A DNA stretch of 11,700 nt from Blastomyces gilchristii SLH14081 (GCF_000003855.2 NW_003101605.1:1-11700); one strand, 5' to 3'. Positions 1 to 8,883 are shown, numbered from the stretch's first letter. Notes: generated by a model from the letters alone, not told the origin. A program made the numbers and translations.

Positions 1-398
1 TCGTTCATTTTCTCTAGTTCGACTGGTTAGGGGCGAAGGTGAGGGGATGAGATATTAGTGGGCCACGTAAGTGAGGGATCATGGTTGGAATGATTTATAA
101 CATCATTCCCTGCTTGTTATTGCATCCCCTCCTGGAGTTCACATGTGATTTGATCCTGTCCTTGTGTCTGCCGTGCAATAGATTGTTGTAGCTAATCTGG
201 GCGGTGCCTGCAGGGGCTGGCCCGGCAGATTTATGATCATCATAGTTGCTGCCTGCTTCTTCCTCAGGAAACATTCTAGCATTTCATGGGGGTGGTTCAT
301 GGTGTGAGGCCAGGGGGCATCCGAGATTGGCTCGCTGCCGGTTTTCGAATATGGTTGGGAAGAGGGCTTGTGCCGTGAGGCCGCTCTTCTGAATCCTC
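1..398. other. upstream flank, no supported gene
   Basis: This stretch has normal base composition and no convincing coding region. A long minus-strand open frame crosses it (139-717), but it is Cys/Arg/Gly-rich and reads against the pyrimidine-rich promoter tract, so it looks like a compositional accident. The only discrete structure seen is a perfect 8-bp hairpin at 87-109. The stretch probably serves as the upstream region of the Myb-type gene to its right. Confidence 0.5.
87..109. repeat. short perfect inverted repeat (hairpin)
   Basis: GGAATGAT (87-94) and ATCATTCC (102-109) are perfect reverse complements around a 7-nt loop. No poly-T follows, so there is no reason to call it a terminator. 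It could be a dyad binding site or chance. Confidence 0.4.
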
Positions 399-409
399 TA
401 TATATATAT
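399..409 (+). promoter_or_regulatory. TATA-like run
   Basis: An alternating TATATATATAT run sits about 180 bp upstream of the pyrimidine-rich tract and the first coding-like frame. It is a plausible TATA element for the rightward gene, but simple TA repeats also arise by chance. Confidence 0.3.
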
Positions 410-585
410 GGTCTCCTTCCTCCTGTGGGATCCACCTGCAGGCTGGTGCAAAACAGCCTGTGAGCGCAGATGGATGTCATTTGACTATCATGGCCTTCAT
501 CAACTATACACCCTCTCATCCAGAACGCAAAACCCTTCGCGCCTATCCTGATCACTTTCACCCTGCATACTCTACATTGACAACC

Positions 586-625
586 CTCCTCCAGTTCCCC
601 CCAACCCCTCTCCTTCCTCACTGCG
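586..625 (+). promoter_or_regulatory. pyrimidine-rich (CT) tract
   Basis: This strongly C/T-biased run contains CCTCCTCC, CCCCCC and CTCTCCTTCC. CT-rich tracts just upstream of transcription or translation starts are common in promoters of filamentous ascomycetes, which supports a rightward gene starting nearby. The position relative to the true start is uncertain because no initiator ATG was resolved. Confidence 0.4.
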
Positions 626-2273
626 CATCCTAGATTCTCCCTAACATACCCTACATCTGTATCACACCAGACACAGCCTGTGCACGCTGCACTATTGAAG
701 TCACATCCTCTACCCAACCGTCTCCCTTACAGTGTCCCCTCCTGCAACCCACTTCAAGACAACCGCAGCAGCCAAGATCGGGCAGAGCCTGTTCTGCTGA
801 ATGATTTTGACAAGGCCTTTGTAGAGAATGGAATTACAGATAGCCTAAAAAGCGAGACTGTTGTGGGTTCAACCACCAACACCATTTCTTGTGGTAACAT
901 CATTGCACGAGATTCGTGGCAGCGCCGCCATGATATGAGACTCAACCCTAAAGGTAGGTGGTTTCTATATTCTCCTTTCTTCTCTTTCAAGGGCGGCAAG
1001 CATTCTGGGCTTATTGCATTTCTAATCCAGATTGCCTTCTAGATATTCTCAAGAGGAATGAGGATCGAGGCCAGGAGCAGAACAATGAAACCTCGACTGC
1101 CCTGGAGTCATTCCCGGGCTCTATCATGATCCAACCCTCTTTGCTGCCGGAGCCTCGCACTGGTGATAGTGAATCAGATCCACTTCCGGCTCCAGAGCAG
1201 CAGATACACTTGGACTAGGAGCAGGATGAATCATAGGACCAAGAATGGTCATGTGGCAGTCAAGGCAAGTCTGTACTGCATTCCTTTTCTCATAGGCCCA
1301 TGTTCCTAACACATGTTTGTAGATACACCTATGGCGATGGTAGCAGAGCCTGGTACCAAGAAGATATCTACGGTGCAGGGGGATTTCACATCTCGCGAGA
1401 GTGCGGATTCCACCTGTGCCTCGTTGTTGGCTCACTCAGTGGAGTCAGATCAACATACGCGCGAGGCTGATTCCTGTAACGCGGGGCGATGCCAATCCCC
1501 CTTTACGGCACGGCACCGCGGATCCGATACCGGGTCTATGGAGCCCATGGTTGTAGTTGTGGTTCCAGCCCTTTCCCCTGGTCATCGAAAAGGCTCGGCA
1601 GCCCTCAAGGGGAAGGGGAGCAAATGCCAAAGCAAACAACGGCCCCTCCGAACCCGTCAACAGAAGACCCTGCGGAAATCAATACGTCAAACTTTGGAGA
1701 GCCGTGGCCGTTGTTCCCCAGGTACCCCCACTAAACTCTGCAATGATGGCGGGGTTGAGTCAGACACCAGCGGCACGAGCAGCCCCTGTGGCGACTCCGA
1801 CGAAGATTACACTGCGGGCAGCGATGACAGTGATTCAGTGATAAAGCCATTGAAGCGCCGTAAACTTTCTTCTCAGTTAGCCGTTACCTCCCCATGCCGA
1901 CCTCAGTCTCGGCCTCAGCCTCGACATTGGGTTGCACGAGTCGTTAGTGATCATCGAGGGATTGAGCGGGAAGCCTCGCAGCGTACGATCAGCGGCCGTC
2001 ACAGAGCGCTCCGTAAGCTCCACTCGTGCGGGCTCTGGACAGTGCACACGCTCCAGTCCGGTGGTGCCTGGCAGCAGCACCGGGCAGACGTTAGGCCCAC
2101 AGCTATTATCCCCAGAGGACATCTCCGCACTGGTTTCTGCCTTTGCCCAAAAGCTCCTGGAGCTCCGCAGAGATTCTTGGACAGGTGCCATGGATATCAT
2201 GAACGCCGAGGTAGCTGGGGTCGTTGCTGAGAGAGGGAGCGAGGATAGAAGATTTGGAGAGCCAGGCATTAAA

Positions 2274-2405
2274 AGGCCTCGGTGGACTCAGGAAGATGAT
2301 GCCCGTCTAAAGGATCTGAAGATGCGGGGCTGGCATTGGTGGGAGATCAAGCAAGAATTTCCAGGGCGAACGAAAAGTGCCTTGCAGCAGCGATGGTCAA
2401 CATTC
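2274..2405 (+). other. Myb/SANT-like DNA-binding module
   Basis: About 44 residues form a three-helix Myb/SANT-like unit: a Trp in the first helix after RPR, an acidic EDDARL, two adjacent Trp in GWHWWEI, and the turn-plus-helix FPGRTKSALQQRW ending in a further Trp. Single modules of this type recur in many Pezizomycotina proteins of unknown function. The frame is undamaged here, unlike the upstream part of the gene. Confidence 0.75.
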
Positions 2406-2467
2406 CCTGCAAGGGAAGCATCGCCAGTAACCGACATGCAGCAGCAGTAAATGGGAGAATGTAAGCC

Positions 2468-2473
2468 AATAAA
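2468..2473 (+). terminator. polyadenylation signal AATAAA
   Basis: A canonical AATAAA lies 18 nt after the TAA stop of the Myb-type frame, in a suitable place for 3'-end formation of that transcript. The close spacing is short but acceptable for a fungal gene. Confidence 0.45.
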
Positions 2474-3111
2474 CTGATTCCTCTAAATGTCTAGGATGCG
2501 CACAAAACTGTTCTCACCATGTCACTCAGGCATAGCAAATGGTGTAGCTAGATGTATTCTAACTTTGTCTTAAATTGTAGTCGTTGAACGCGTAAAATTT
2601 GAACTCTCTGAGGAGTCACGAATCAAATAGGATCATTACACCACTTTCAAATGAGTACTACCCACTTTGTCAATGTATTCTCAACCACGACTTCCCGGTG
2701 GTTTGAGGTTTTATGACAAAACTGTGCTCAAATCACTGCCTCAAGTTGTAGAACTGTTTATTCATTTATATGTATCAAGACAAAGCAAGAAGAGGGACCG
2801 AGAAACAACTAGTGTATCTAAACAGTATGCATTGAGCAGGCTAACTAACCCTAAATGATACTTATTCACCATAACAGCGCAATCATTAAACCTATTGCGT
2901 TTCAATCAGAGCTTTGGGTAGCATTTCAGATTTCGCAGCTGCCACCGCACTGTGGTTGGTCAAAACTGATTGGCGATTCGGATCGATCGTTTTAGCATAG
3001 TTAGATGTCTTGAGTCGGAATTACAATTTCCCGGTAGTCTAATTTGGCCATAAGTTCGTGGGTGGCTACGCAAGACCATCTTCGAAAAGCTCTGAACGTC
3101 TCAGCATCGCC
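2474..3111. other. intergenic region, no supported gene
   Basis: The base composition is moderately AT-rich. One short plus-strand open frame (2667-2858) opens with TTG, lacks recognisable motifs and has no intron or codon pattern that supports it. The right end is presumably the promoter of the kinase gene that starts at 3112. No repeat or RNA gene was seen. Confidence 0.5.
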
Positions 3112-3285
3112 ATGCTAACCTTCAACCACCCACTTCGCTGGCCGATATGGTCTACTCTATGGCATTTTATCTCTGCATTTTCATGGAGCATTGTTCGCCC
3201 ATTCCAATTTAGGCTCCATGGGTCGGCCGAGCTAGGAGTTGAGGATGTTGGGCAGTGCACAAGCATAGAAAAGGAGATACAGCCA

Positions 3286-3339
3286 GTAAGATATAACACC
3301 AAACTATAGTATGCCTTTTGCTAAACTTTTATTGTCTAG
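3286..3339 (+). other. intron 1 of the kinase pseudogene
   Basis: The intron is 54 nt, with a GTAAGA donor, a GCTAAAC branch-like site about 20 nt before the end and a TCTAG acceptor. Removing it joins the frame that ends in EKEIQP to the frame that begins HAKSTP with no phase problem. This is the main reason to assign 3112-3285 to the kinase gene. Confidence 0.7.
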
Positions 3340-3637
3340 CACGCGAAATCAACTCCACTGAAAAATTCACAAACGCACATTGAAGAAAATAGTTCAGTTG
3401 CATGGGACGGAAGCTCGGAACTGGTAGTCTATGACCCTCTTGTCAAAGAAGTTCTGGATCATGGCTCAACCTCCATCATTACACGGATCAAACCTGGGGT
3501 TGTTCTCAAATCGCCTCGCTATTCATGGTGGCATTCTTCAACCGCAGAATCCCATGATTCAGTCAAACATATCAAACATAGTTTCAATGTTGAAGCGCAA
3601 ATTCTTGGGATCTTAGGGGACCACCCTAGATAATAAG

Positions 3638-3687
3638 GTATGGATACTCAAAATTTTATTTCCTGTTCAGCATTAATGTATGCTCAG
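3638..3687 (+). other. intron 2 of the kinase pseudogene
   Basis: The intron is 50 nt, with a GTATGG donor and a GCTCAG acceptor. Splicing rebuilds the kinase stretch HPR-I-I-R-F-L across the junction, apart from one missing base just upstream that creates two stop codons. Confidence 0.65.
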
Positions 3688-4328
3688 GTTCCTTTGCCTC
3701 TTTGAAAGCCCCCGAAGGCTTCTTTTTAGTGAGGCCAATGCTGGCAATTTTGCAAACATTACCTTGCCAACCCCCCCCGTGTGATTAGTACAATCCCGCG
3801 TCTTCAATGGTGCTTCTCAAGCCGCAGAAGCTATTCAAATACATCCCCCCAGAAGGGCGTTATCCACTCTGATCTACGCCCCTGAAAACTTTTTTGCCGC
3901 CCAGGAATTTCGATGGTATTCTCAATCTTTTCCTTAGTGATTTTGGAGGCTCAACTAGCCGTGTCATAGATGGTGGACATCTCCCGGATTCTGGCTTTTT
4001 CCACCCACGGAAACCGTGGGTGTCAACGAAAGCAACAGATATATTCAGCCTTGGATCAGTGTTCTATACGATTATGACTGGTCACTGGCCATACAGGTCT
4101 GCAGGGCCGTTCAGATCATTGAAGGAGAATTTGAGTTACGGAGAAAGAGTGGATGAACTCTTCTCCTTGGCTAAGTTTCCCCCAGTTGGAGGTCTAATTG
4201 GCGGAGACATTATAAAAGGTTGCTGGATGGAACAGTACGGAGAAGTAGATACAATTGTTCATGATCAGGGCATCATATTCAAAGAATTTTCATTACAGGC
4301 TAAGAAGCATGAGAGTGTTGAGTTCTAG

Positions 4329-4575
4329 CCGCTATTTGAAATAACATAACAGAAATCGAAACATCGTCTGTCATTCATTCATGATTTCTCTGAAGTTGTA
4401 GAAAATTGTTGAGGCGTGCCTTTGTTGCCAAAAATATACCCTTAGTAACTACTGTAGCTAAAGGCAGACTATGTGTTGGCCGTTACGGCCGTTGCGGCTA
4501 TTAGCTGTGGCAATCTCCCTAGATCACATGACCAACCACTATATTAAGCTCTTTGTAAATAGATCTATCAAGACT
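4329..4575. other. 3' flank of kinase pseudogene up to the transposon
   Basis: This is non-coding and of ordinary composition. It contains a GC-rich imperfect repeat, GGCCGTTACGGCCGTTGCGGC, at about 4479-4499. It is the last unmutated host sequence before the repeat block, together with the first 80 or so bases of the adjoining inverted repeat. Confidence 0.5.
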
Positions 4576-5080
4576 AGACTGGCCGCCGGGACCATGAATT
4601 TCACATTTGGTCCCATTTGGTCTGGTTCCATACATTTCTTGGTGTGAATCCCGCTGGGACTGGCTATCAAAAAAACATGTAAAGTGACTATATATCAGAT
4701 CTTAAAATGAAATCATGACTTGAAAAAAATGAGAAAGTGGTTTCATTTGATCTCATTTAGTTCTATTCTTAGCATAAAGTTACTATTTTTAGACATTTTA
4801 AGGTTTTTTTAAACTATTTTTAATTTTTTAAAAAGTAATGCTTTTTGATAATACTTAAATGAGATTTAAAGTCATTTAAAGTAATAAAAATAATTTAAAT
4901 TAAGAAGTGAAAATCATGATCTCATTTTAAAAATGTGATAAGAGTAGACAGTAAGTCTCACTGAAACAGTATAAGACTACTATCTAATGTTAAAACCATG
5001 TAATGAGATCAGTCAAATTGATAATGAAACTATTAAAAAATCTGATTCTGATCTCAGACACGGTCACACAGTCAGTTTAA
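4576..5080 (+). repeat. left terminal inverted repeat
   Basis: It pairs with 8104-8608. The outer 81 bp (4577-4657) is GC-normal and apparently unmutated; inward of about 4660 the same repeat is AT-rich. GACTGG at the outer end recurs at 4658, so the end has an internal 81-bp period. Poly-A followed by ACATGTAAAGTGACTA begins at about 4669, and its complement is at the matching place in the right arm. Confidence 0.9.
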
Positions 5081-6797
5081 TCAAGACAATCTTTAACTAT
5101 TCTACAGATTATGATTCTGAATAGCATATTTTCCTTTTTAAGAAATGTTATATTAATATTTTGATGAGAGTAGTTTATCTTTTTCAGAGAGGCTCTTACT
5201 TTTTACTAGAGATATTTTATTTTCTCTGAATTCATTGATCAGTAGATTTATATTCTTTTTAAAAATATATTCTTTATTATAAAAAATATTATCTGTTTTT
5301 AAATATCTAGAAGAAGTAGAGTTATCTTAATATAAGTAGTATATCTATTACTTCATAGTTCAGCTTAAGACTCAGAATTTCTTATTCTACTAGATAACTT
5401 ATTAATAGAATAATTACTTATTATAAGAAGAATTCTGAGTTGTAAGATAAGAGTAATATTAGTTTTTATCACAGTATGAAATTTAATAGTAAGATAATAG
5501 AAGTGCTTTAGAATAAAGAAAAGTAGTATTAATATTTATTTATAGATTCTGCGTATTTTAACTTAATAAATTCTTCATTATTTCTTATCTTTAAAATGTT
5601 AACTTTTAATAATAATCTGAATTAACTTATCTATTACTCTGTAGATAATCTTATAAATCTATAATTTGAAAGAATATACAGCTGCTGAATAATAACACAG
5701 CTGCTGAATAATAAGCTTATAAATGTAAAGAGACTCTAGCAGCCGTTAATTAATCTATATATAAGAAGTTAGTATACATCTGTAATCTTGTACTGACTTA
5801 AGCAATCTTTGAATCATATCTGATAGTATGTTTAAAAATCAGTAAGAAGTATATACTTCTTCAGAGTATAATAATTTTATCTATAAAGTAATTTATAGTT
5901 ATTATATTAGAGTGATTCTAAAATGCCTCAGAATAAGAGTGTATAAAGAAGTAGTAAGTAAAAAAGTATCTGATTGATACTACTCTGCTTATTAATTGAA
6001 AACTTTATACTCAGATAAATACTATATATACAAACATAATAAGATATGAGAAAAAGAAGATAAAGATAATGAATACTGATTTAAAGAAATTCACTCTCTA
6101 CTTAGAAGAATAAAAGAAGAATAGTTATTATCAGAATTATATAAAATTAACAGAAATTATAAAATTATAGATACTGTATAATTAATAAAAATCTTCTCAA
6201 ATGAATATCTTCTCTAATTAATATAAACAATACTCTTCTCTGTTATTTAAATCAGAAAGATATATAGAATCTCTTTAAAGATTTATTTAAAACAGTAAGA
6301 AAAGTAACTAAGACTGCAGAACTGAAAGTAAAACTCTGTATATATATAAAAATTCTGAATGAAATTGAAGTCTTGTGTACACAGTAATAGACTGAGATAG
6401 AAGCTAAGTAATAGTTAATATTTACTGTGAATTAAGTATTTATTATAAAGAGCTTCACTGATGCAATTATTATTATTAATAAGAAAAGAGAAAATCAGAT
6501 TGAAGATCTGCAGTAAGAGATTGAATACTTATATAGATATATAACTGTATTAAATGTGAAGATCTTATTATAATTATTTATAATCTGTTCAAAAGTGTAT
6601 ATATTATTTGAGACAATTATATATAATGAAAATTTAAGTATAAGTTATATCAAGCTGAGTGATCTGTCAGAGCTATTAAGCTTTAATAGTAACTGAAAAA
6701 ATAATACTGTAATCAGCTAGCTCAGTTAAATATAATTGTATTATTATGTTAAGTGTGAACTTATAGATAGATAGTTAATGAAATTTTAATAAGTTTT
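5081..6797. other. left interior of the inverted-repeat unit, no recognisable gene
   Basis: This stretch is AT-rich with stops in all frames. Short open stretches exist on both strands, for example a Lys/Glu/Gln-rich possible coiled coil at about 6466-6545 (+) and a Lys-rich stretch on the minus strand at about 5160-5310. None matches a family I can name. A 17-bp tandem pair lies at 5678-5713. Confidence 0.5.
5678..5713 (+). repeat. two-copy tandem repeat, 19-bp period
   Basis: ACAGCTGCTGAATAATA occurs at 5678 and again at 5697, identical and separated by AC. It contains the palindrome CAGCTG. Two identical copies in a mutated region suggest either a recent duplication or a site in which few bases are open to C-to-T change. 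Confidence 0.6.
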
Positions 6798-6810
6798 AAA
6801 ATCTGCAGTT

Positions 6811-7128
6811 ATTGTTATTATTATTCTTCTTCTTCAATTATAGATGTATACAGTCAGAGACTATAATATCTATCTGAGAACTTTTAGTTCTCAGAGTTTT
6901 TCTAATATCTATAGAGTTAACTATTATACATTTATCAATTTCAGATATACAAAATCAGAAAATTTCAGCTTAGAATATAAAAACTCTTTATAAATTGCAG
7001 TATTTTAACATCTTCTGATACTTTGAAATCATTTGAAAATATCATGACAAAAGAAAAGAGAACAAAGTCTTAAAGATAGATATATTAAATAAGTAGATAG
7101 AAAAGAATAGAAAAGAGAACTATAGAAT
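6811..7128 (-). mobile_element. 5'-truncated LINE insertion (3' tail only)
   Basis: Read on the minus strand, this segment matches the 3' end of the LINE at about 10255-10591 over nearly its whole length. Shared blocks include CTACTTATTTAAT, TTTAAGACTTTGTTCTC, AAGTATCAGAAGATG and GACTGTATACATCTATAATTG. It ends in an AAG/AAT-type repeat tail. It is flanked by a likely target-site duplication, AAAATCTGCAGTT (6798-6810) and AAAATCTCTGCAGTT (7129-7143), which differ only by an extra CT. It holds only 3' untranslated sequence. A short, tailed, 5'-truncated copy with a 13-15-bp duplication is typical of target-primed reverse transcription. It is nested inside the inverted-repeat unit and is therefore younger than that unit. 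Confidence 0.8.
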
Positions 7129-7143
7129 AAAATCTCTGCAGTT

Positions 7144-8102
7144 TACATTTTAAGCTATATACATATTTTAACACTATACAACTGACTGCTGTCTCTGTTC
7201 TCTCAGACCTGCTTCAGAGATTATCATTCTCTCTAAAAAGCTGTCACTTAGCTAGCTTTTGTGACTAGCTTATGTATAAGTGAGATTCTCACTAAGAATA
7301 ATATCAGAGCTACTCAATTCTAGTTAAGTCTCTAATCTTCTAACTATTAATCTCAGTATTCCAGTCTATTAATTAACTGTCACAGTCTTGCTTATACTAA
7401 TTATCTATTAAGAGTATTTAGATCTTATCTTATCTAGATTCTTGTTAGATTCTTACTAGATCTGAGATATTCTAATCAGATAGTTTTTAAATTTCAATTC
7501 TCTGAAAGTAAGTGTTTAGAGTGAGAAGAATAAGATCTGATTAATTAAGCTTGATAATAAGTTACTATTTTATAAGCACTCTAGATCTCAATCACTCTAG
7601 TACTAATCTAACTTAAAGTACTCAGAGAGCTGTTAATTCTAAGATCAGTGAGAATTAGTATCTGAAAATCTCTGAAATGAATATTTTAATCTTAATAATA
7701 ATTTGTTATAGTGTATCTGAGACTCTCTGATACTGTTTTATAACTTAACAGTGAAAGCTGTGATTAAGATAACTCTCACAGAGTTTGAACTTGCTGTCTC
7801 TTGACATTTATTCTCTGAGAAAAAGGCTGTTAATTAAGGCTTTATAATAGTGTAGTTAATCACTACATCACCGGGTTCAAGATCTGCAGTATTTCTACAT
7901 AGAAAAGTGAAGTTATTATAATAGCAGATGAAAAGATAAATCTCACAGACTTAGAGCAGTATTTATTCTTATAAATATGAAATAAGTTTTTCAAATAAAT
8001 CTTGCATAACTTTGAGAAAGTGAATATATAAGATAAGCACTATAAATCCTTTACTATGTGTAAATAAGTAAGTAATCTTATATTATACTTTATGTACTTT
8101 AG
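7144..8102. other. right interior of the inverted-repeat unit, no recognisable gene
   Basis: This stretch is AT-rich and broken by stops on both strands. Apart from the tRNA-like segment at 7849-7887, nothing could be assigned. It could be the damaged coding part of the element. Confidence 0.45.
7849..7887 (+). other. tRNA-like D-arm joined to T-arm, anticodon arm missing
   Basis: AGTG/CACT (7849-7852 and 7861-7864) forms a 4-bp stem around TAGTTAAT, which would be the D-loop TAGTTGGT after two G-to-A changes. A few bases later comes CCGGGTTCAAGATCTGC (7871-7887). This resembles a T-arm and contains GGTTCAAGATC, close to the RNA polymerase III B box. The gap is too short for an anticodon arm and no acceptor stem pairs. 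It could be a deleted tRNA copy, the head of a tRNA-derived SINE, or chance. Confidence 0.3.
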
Positions 8103-8131
8103 CTCAGACTAACCGTGTGACCGTGTCTGAG
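8103..8131. repeat. hairpin at inner edge of the inverted repeat, CpG retained
   Basis: CTCAGAC (8103-8109) and GTCTGAG (8125-8131) form a 7-bp perfect stem. The 15-nt loop holds a doubled ACCGTG motif. The left arm keeps CTCAGACACGGTCACAC (5053-5069) unchanged, but its second stem half reads GTTTAA, as expected from C-to-T and G-to-A decay. It could be a transposase-binding site or chance survival. Confidence 0.55.
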
Positions 8132-8608
8132 ATTAAAATCAGAATATTTGATAATCTTATTATCAATTTAACTGATTTCATTACACAGTTTTAAGATTAG
8201 ATAGTAGTCTTATACTATCTCAGTCAGACTTACTATCTACTCTTATCACATTTTTCAAATGAGATTATGATTTTCACTTCTTAAATTAAATTCTTTTTAT
8301 TGCTTTAAATGACTTTAAATCTTATTTAAGTATTATTAAAAAGTGTTACTTTTAAAAAAATTAAAAATAGTCTAAAAAAACCTTAAAATATCTAAAAATA
8401 GTAACTTTATATCAAGAATGAGAGTAAATGAATTCAAATAAGATTACTTTCTTATTTTTTCTAAGTCATGATCTCATTTTCAGATCTGATAAATAGTCAC
8501 TTTACATGTTTTTTTAATAATTAATCTCAGTGAAATTCATACTAAGAAATGAATGAGATTAGATCAAATGAGATTAAATATAAGATTTATTATTTCAGTA
8601 GTCAGTTT
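8104..8608 (-). repeat. right terminal inverted repeat
   Basis: This is the reverse complement of 4576-5080, mutated over its full length. TAGTCACTTTACATG followed by poly-T (8495-8516) mirrors the left arm. In the outer 42 bp it differs from the left arm at 16 positions by hand count; 14 are C-to-T or G-to-A relative to the left copy, one is T-to-C and one is a transversion. Confidence 0.9.
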
Positions 8609-8793
8609 GCTTCAGCTTACACTATCTTGCATTAAATAAAGAGCTTATCACATTTTTCTGTTTAGCAATCTTCATTCATAATCTTATACTTAAGTTAAGA
8701 GGGAAATAAAAATGCTTAAGCTTATAATCAGATATAGTGAAAGAAGTATATAATATTCTTATTATATGAAAATAAATAAATCAGCTATAATTA

Positions 8794-8883
8794 AACTGAT
8801 CAGTAAAATTATAAATTTTATATTAAATCTTATTTAATTTGATCTTATGCATTTCTTGATATAAGTCTTATCAGAACTGAGTA
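8794..8883 (+). repeat. left-end fragment of the inverted-repeat family (outer copy)
   Basis: AACTGATCAG... follows a TA and aligns without gaps to the 81-bp end unit of 4577-4657, with mutated bases. It then continues with the start of the second GACTGG unit (AACTGAG) and TA, where it is cut off by the next copy. It is a partial end only. Confidence 0.75.

Larger units (their letters stand above)
581..2450 (+). pseudogene. Myb/SANT-domain protein gene, probably decayed
   Basis: The clearest part is the C-terminus. Bases 2274-2405 encode a Myb/SANT-like module (RPRWTQEDDARL, then GWHWWEI, FPGR, ALQQRW), with the spaced Trp residues and the W-E/K-I...FPGR pattern common in fungal nuclear proteins. 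The frame ends at TAA 2448-2450. Upstream lie an acidic Ser/Asp stretch (about 1770-1840) and a basic KPLKRRKL, a likely nuclear localisation signal. An intron at 954-1030 (GTAGGT...CCAG) joins two open frames in phase. A second probably ends at 1322 (CTAAC branch site, TTTGTAG). Defects: no in-frame ATG between 581 and 935; TAG at 1216 and 1234 where CAG (Gln) would give a Gln/Glu/Asp-rich run; and a frame change near 1875-1932 that needs either a 43-nt intron (1876-1918) or a frameshift. I infer a DNA- or chromatin-binding role. An unresolved splice pattern in a live gene remains possible. Confidence 0.6.
3112..4328 (+). pseudogene. protein kinase-like gene, disrupted by several frameshifts
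   Basis: ATG 3112 opens a 58-codon exon with a hydrophobic Trp/Phe-rich stretch that could be a membrane segment. Intron 1 is 3286-3339 (GTAAGA, GCTAAAC, CTAG). Exon 2 (3340-3637) holds the N-lobe, including GVVLKSPR with the candidate ATP-binding Lys at 3508-3510. Intron 2 is 3638-3687 (GTATGG...CTCAG). Exon 3 holds the catalytic loop IHSDLRP (3862-3882), the metal-binding DFG (3939-3947) and TDIFSLGS of subdomain IX (from 4035), and ends at TAG 4326-4328. The order and spacing of motifs fit a small fungal Ser/Thr kinase of about 370 residues. The frame is broken by TAATAA just after HPR (3631-3636, explained by one missing A). At least five frame changes follow between 3771 and 3895, mostly at runs of C or T. 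Either it is a true pseudogene, or the assembly has homopolymer errors. The substrate is unknown. Confidence 0.8.
4576..8608. mobile_element. transposon-like unit with 505-bp terminal inverted repeats
   Basis: The two ends are long inverted repeats: 4576-5080 and 8104-8608. Anchors near both ends keep the same offset (477 bp from the outer end to the CTCAGAC motif in each arm), so the arms are colinear without net gaps. The left end and the two related ends at 8794 and 8884 are directly preceded by TA, pointing to TA target choice as in the Tc1/mariner superfamily. The right end is followed by TG, so a clean duplication is not shown. The interior (about 3 kb) has no transposase I can recognise. 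It holds a nested LINE copy and a tRNA-like segment. It could be an autonomous element mutated beyond recognition, a non-autonomous derivative, or two inverted copies bracketing other DNA. Confidence 0.75.

Noticed and set aside
139..717. 192-codon minus-strand open frame
   Set aside because: It has no recognisable domain and odd Cys/Gly/Arg-rich composition. It runs antisense through the TATA-like run and the CT-rich tract of the rightward gene, so I treat it as a chance frame.
1445..1841. Overlapping open frames on both strands (1445-1660 minus; 1489-1734 and 1557-1841 plus)
   Set aside because: They are shadows of the Myb-type gene. Only the frame with the acidic Ser/Asp run and the basic KPLKRRKL leads on to the Myb/SANT module.
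2667..2858. 63-codon plus-strand open frame
   Set aside because: It opens with TTG and shows no motif, splice signals or neighbour support. It is short enough to be chance.
6466..6720. Gag-like protein with a coiled coil followed by a KLPDPP-like motif
   Set aside because: One frame gives a Lys/Glu/Gln-rich stretch and then IKLSDLSEL, which might be a mutated retrotransposon Gag, but it rests on too many assumed changes to report as a feature.
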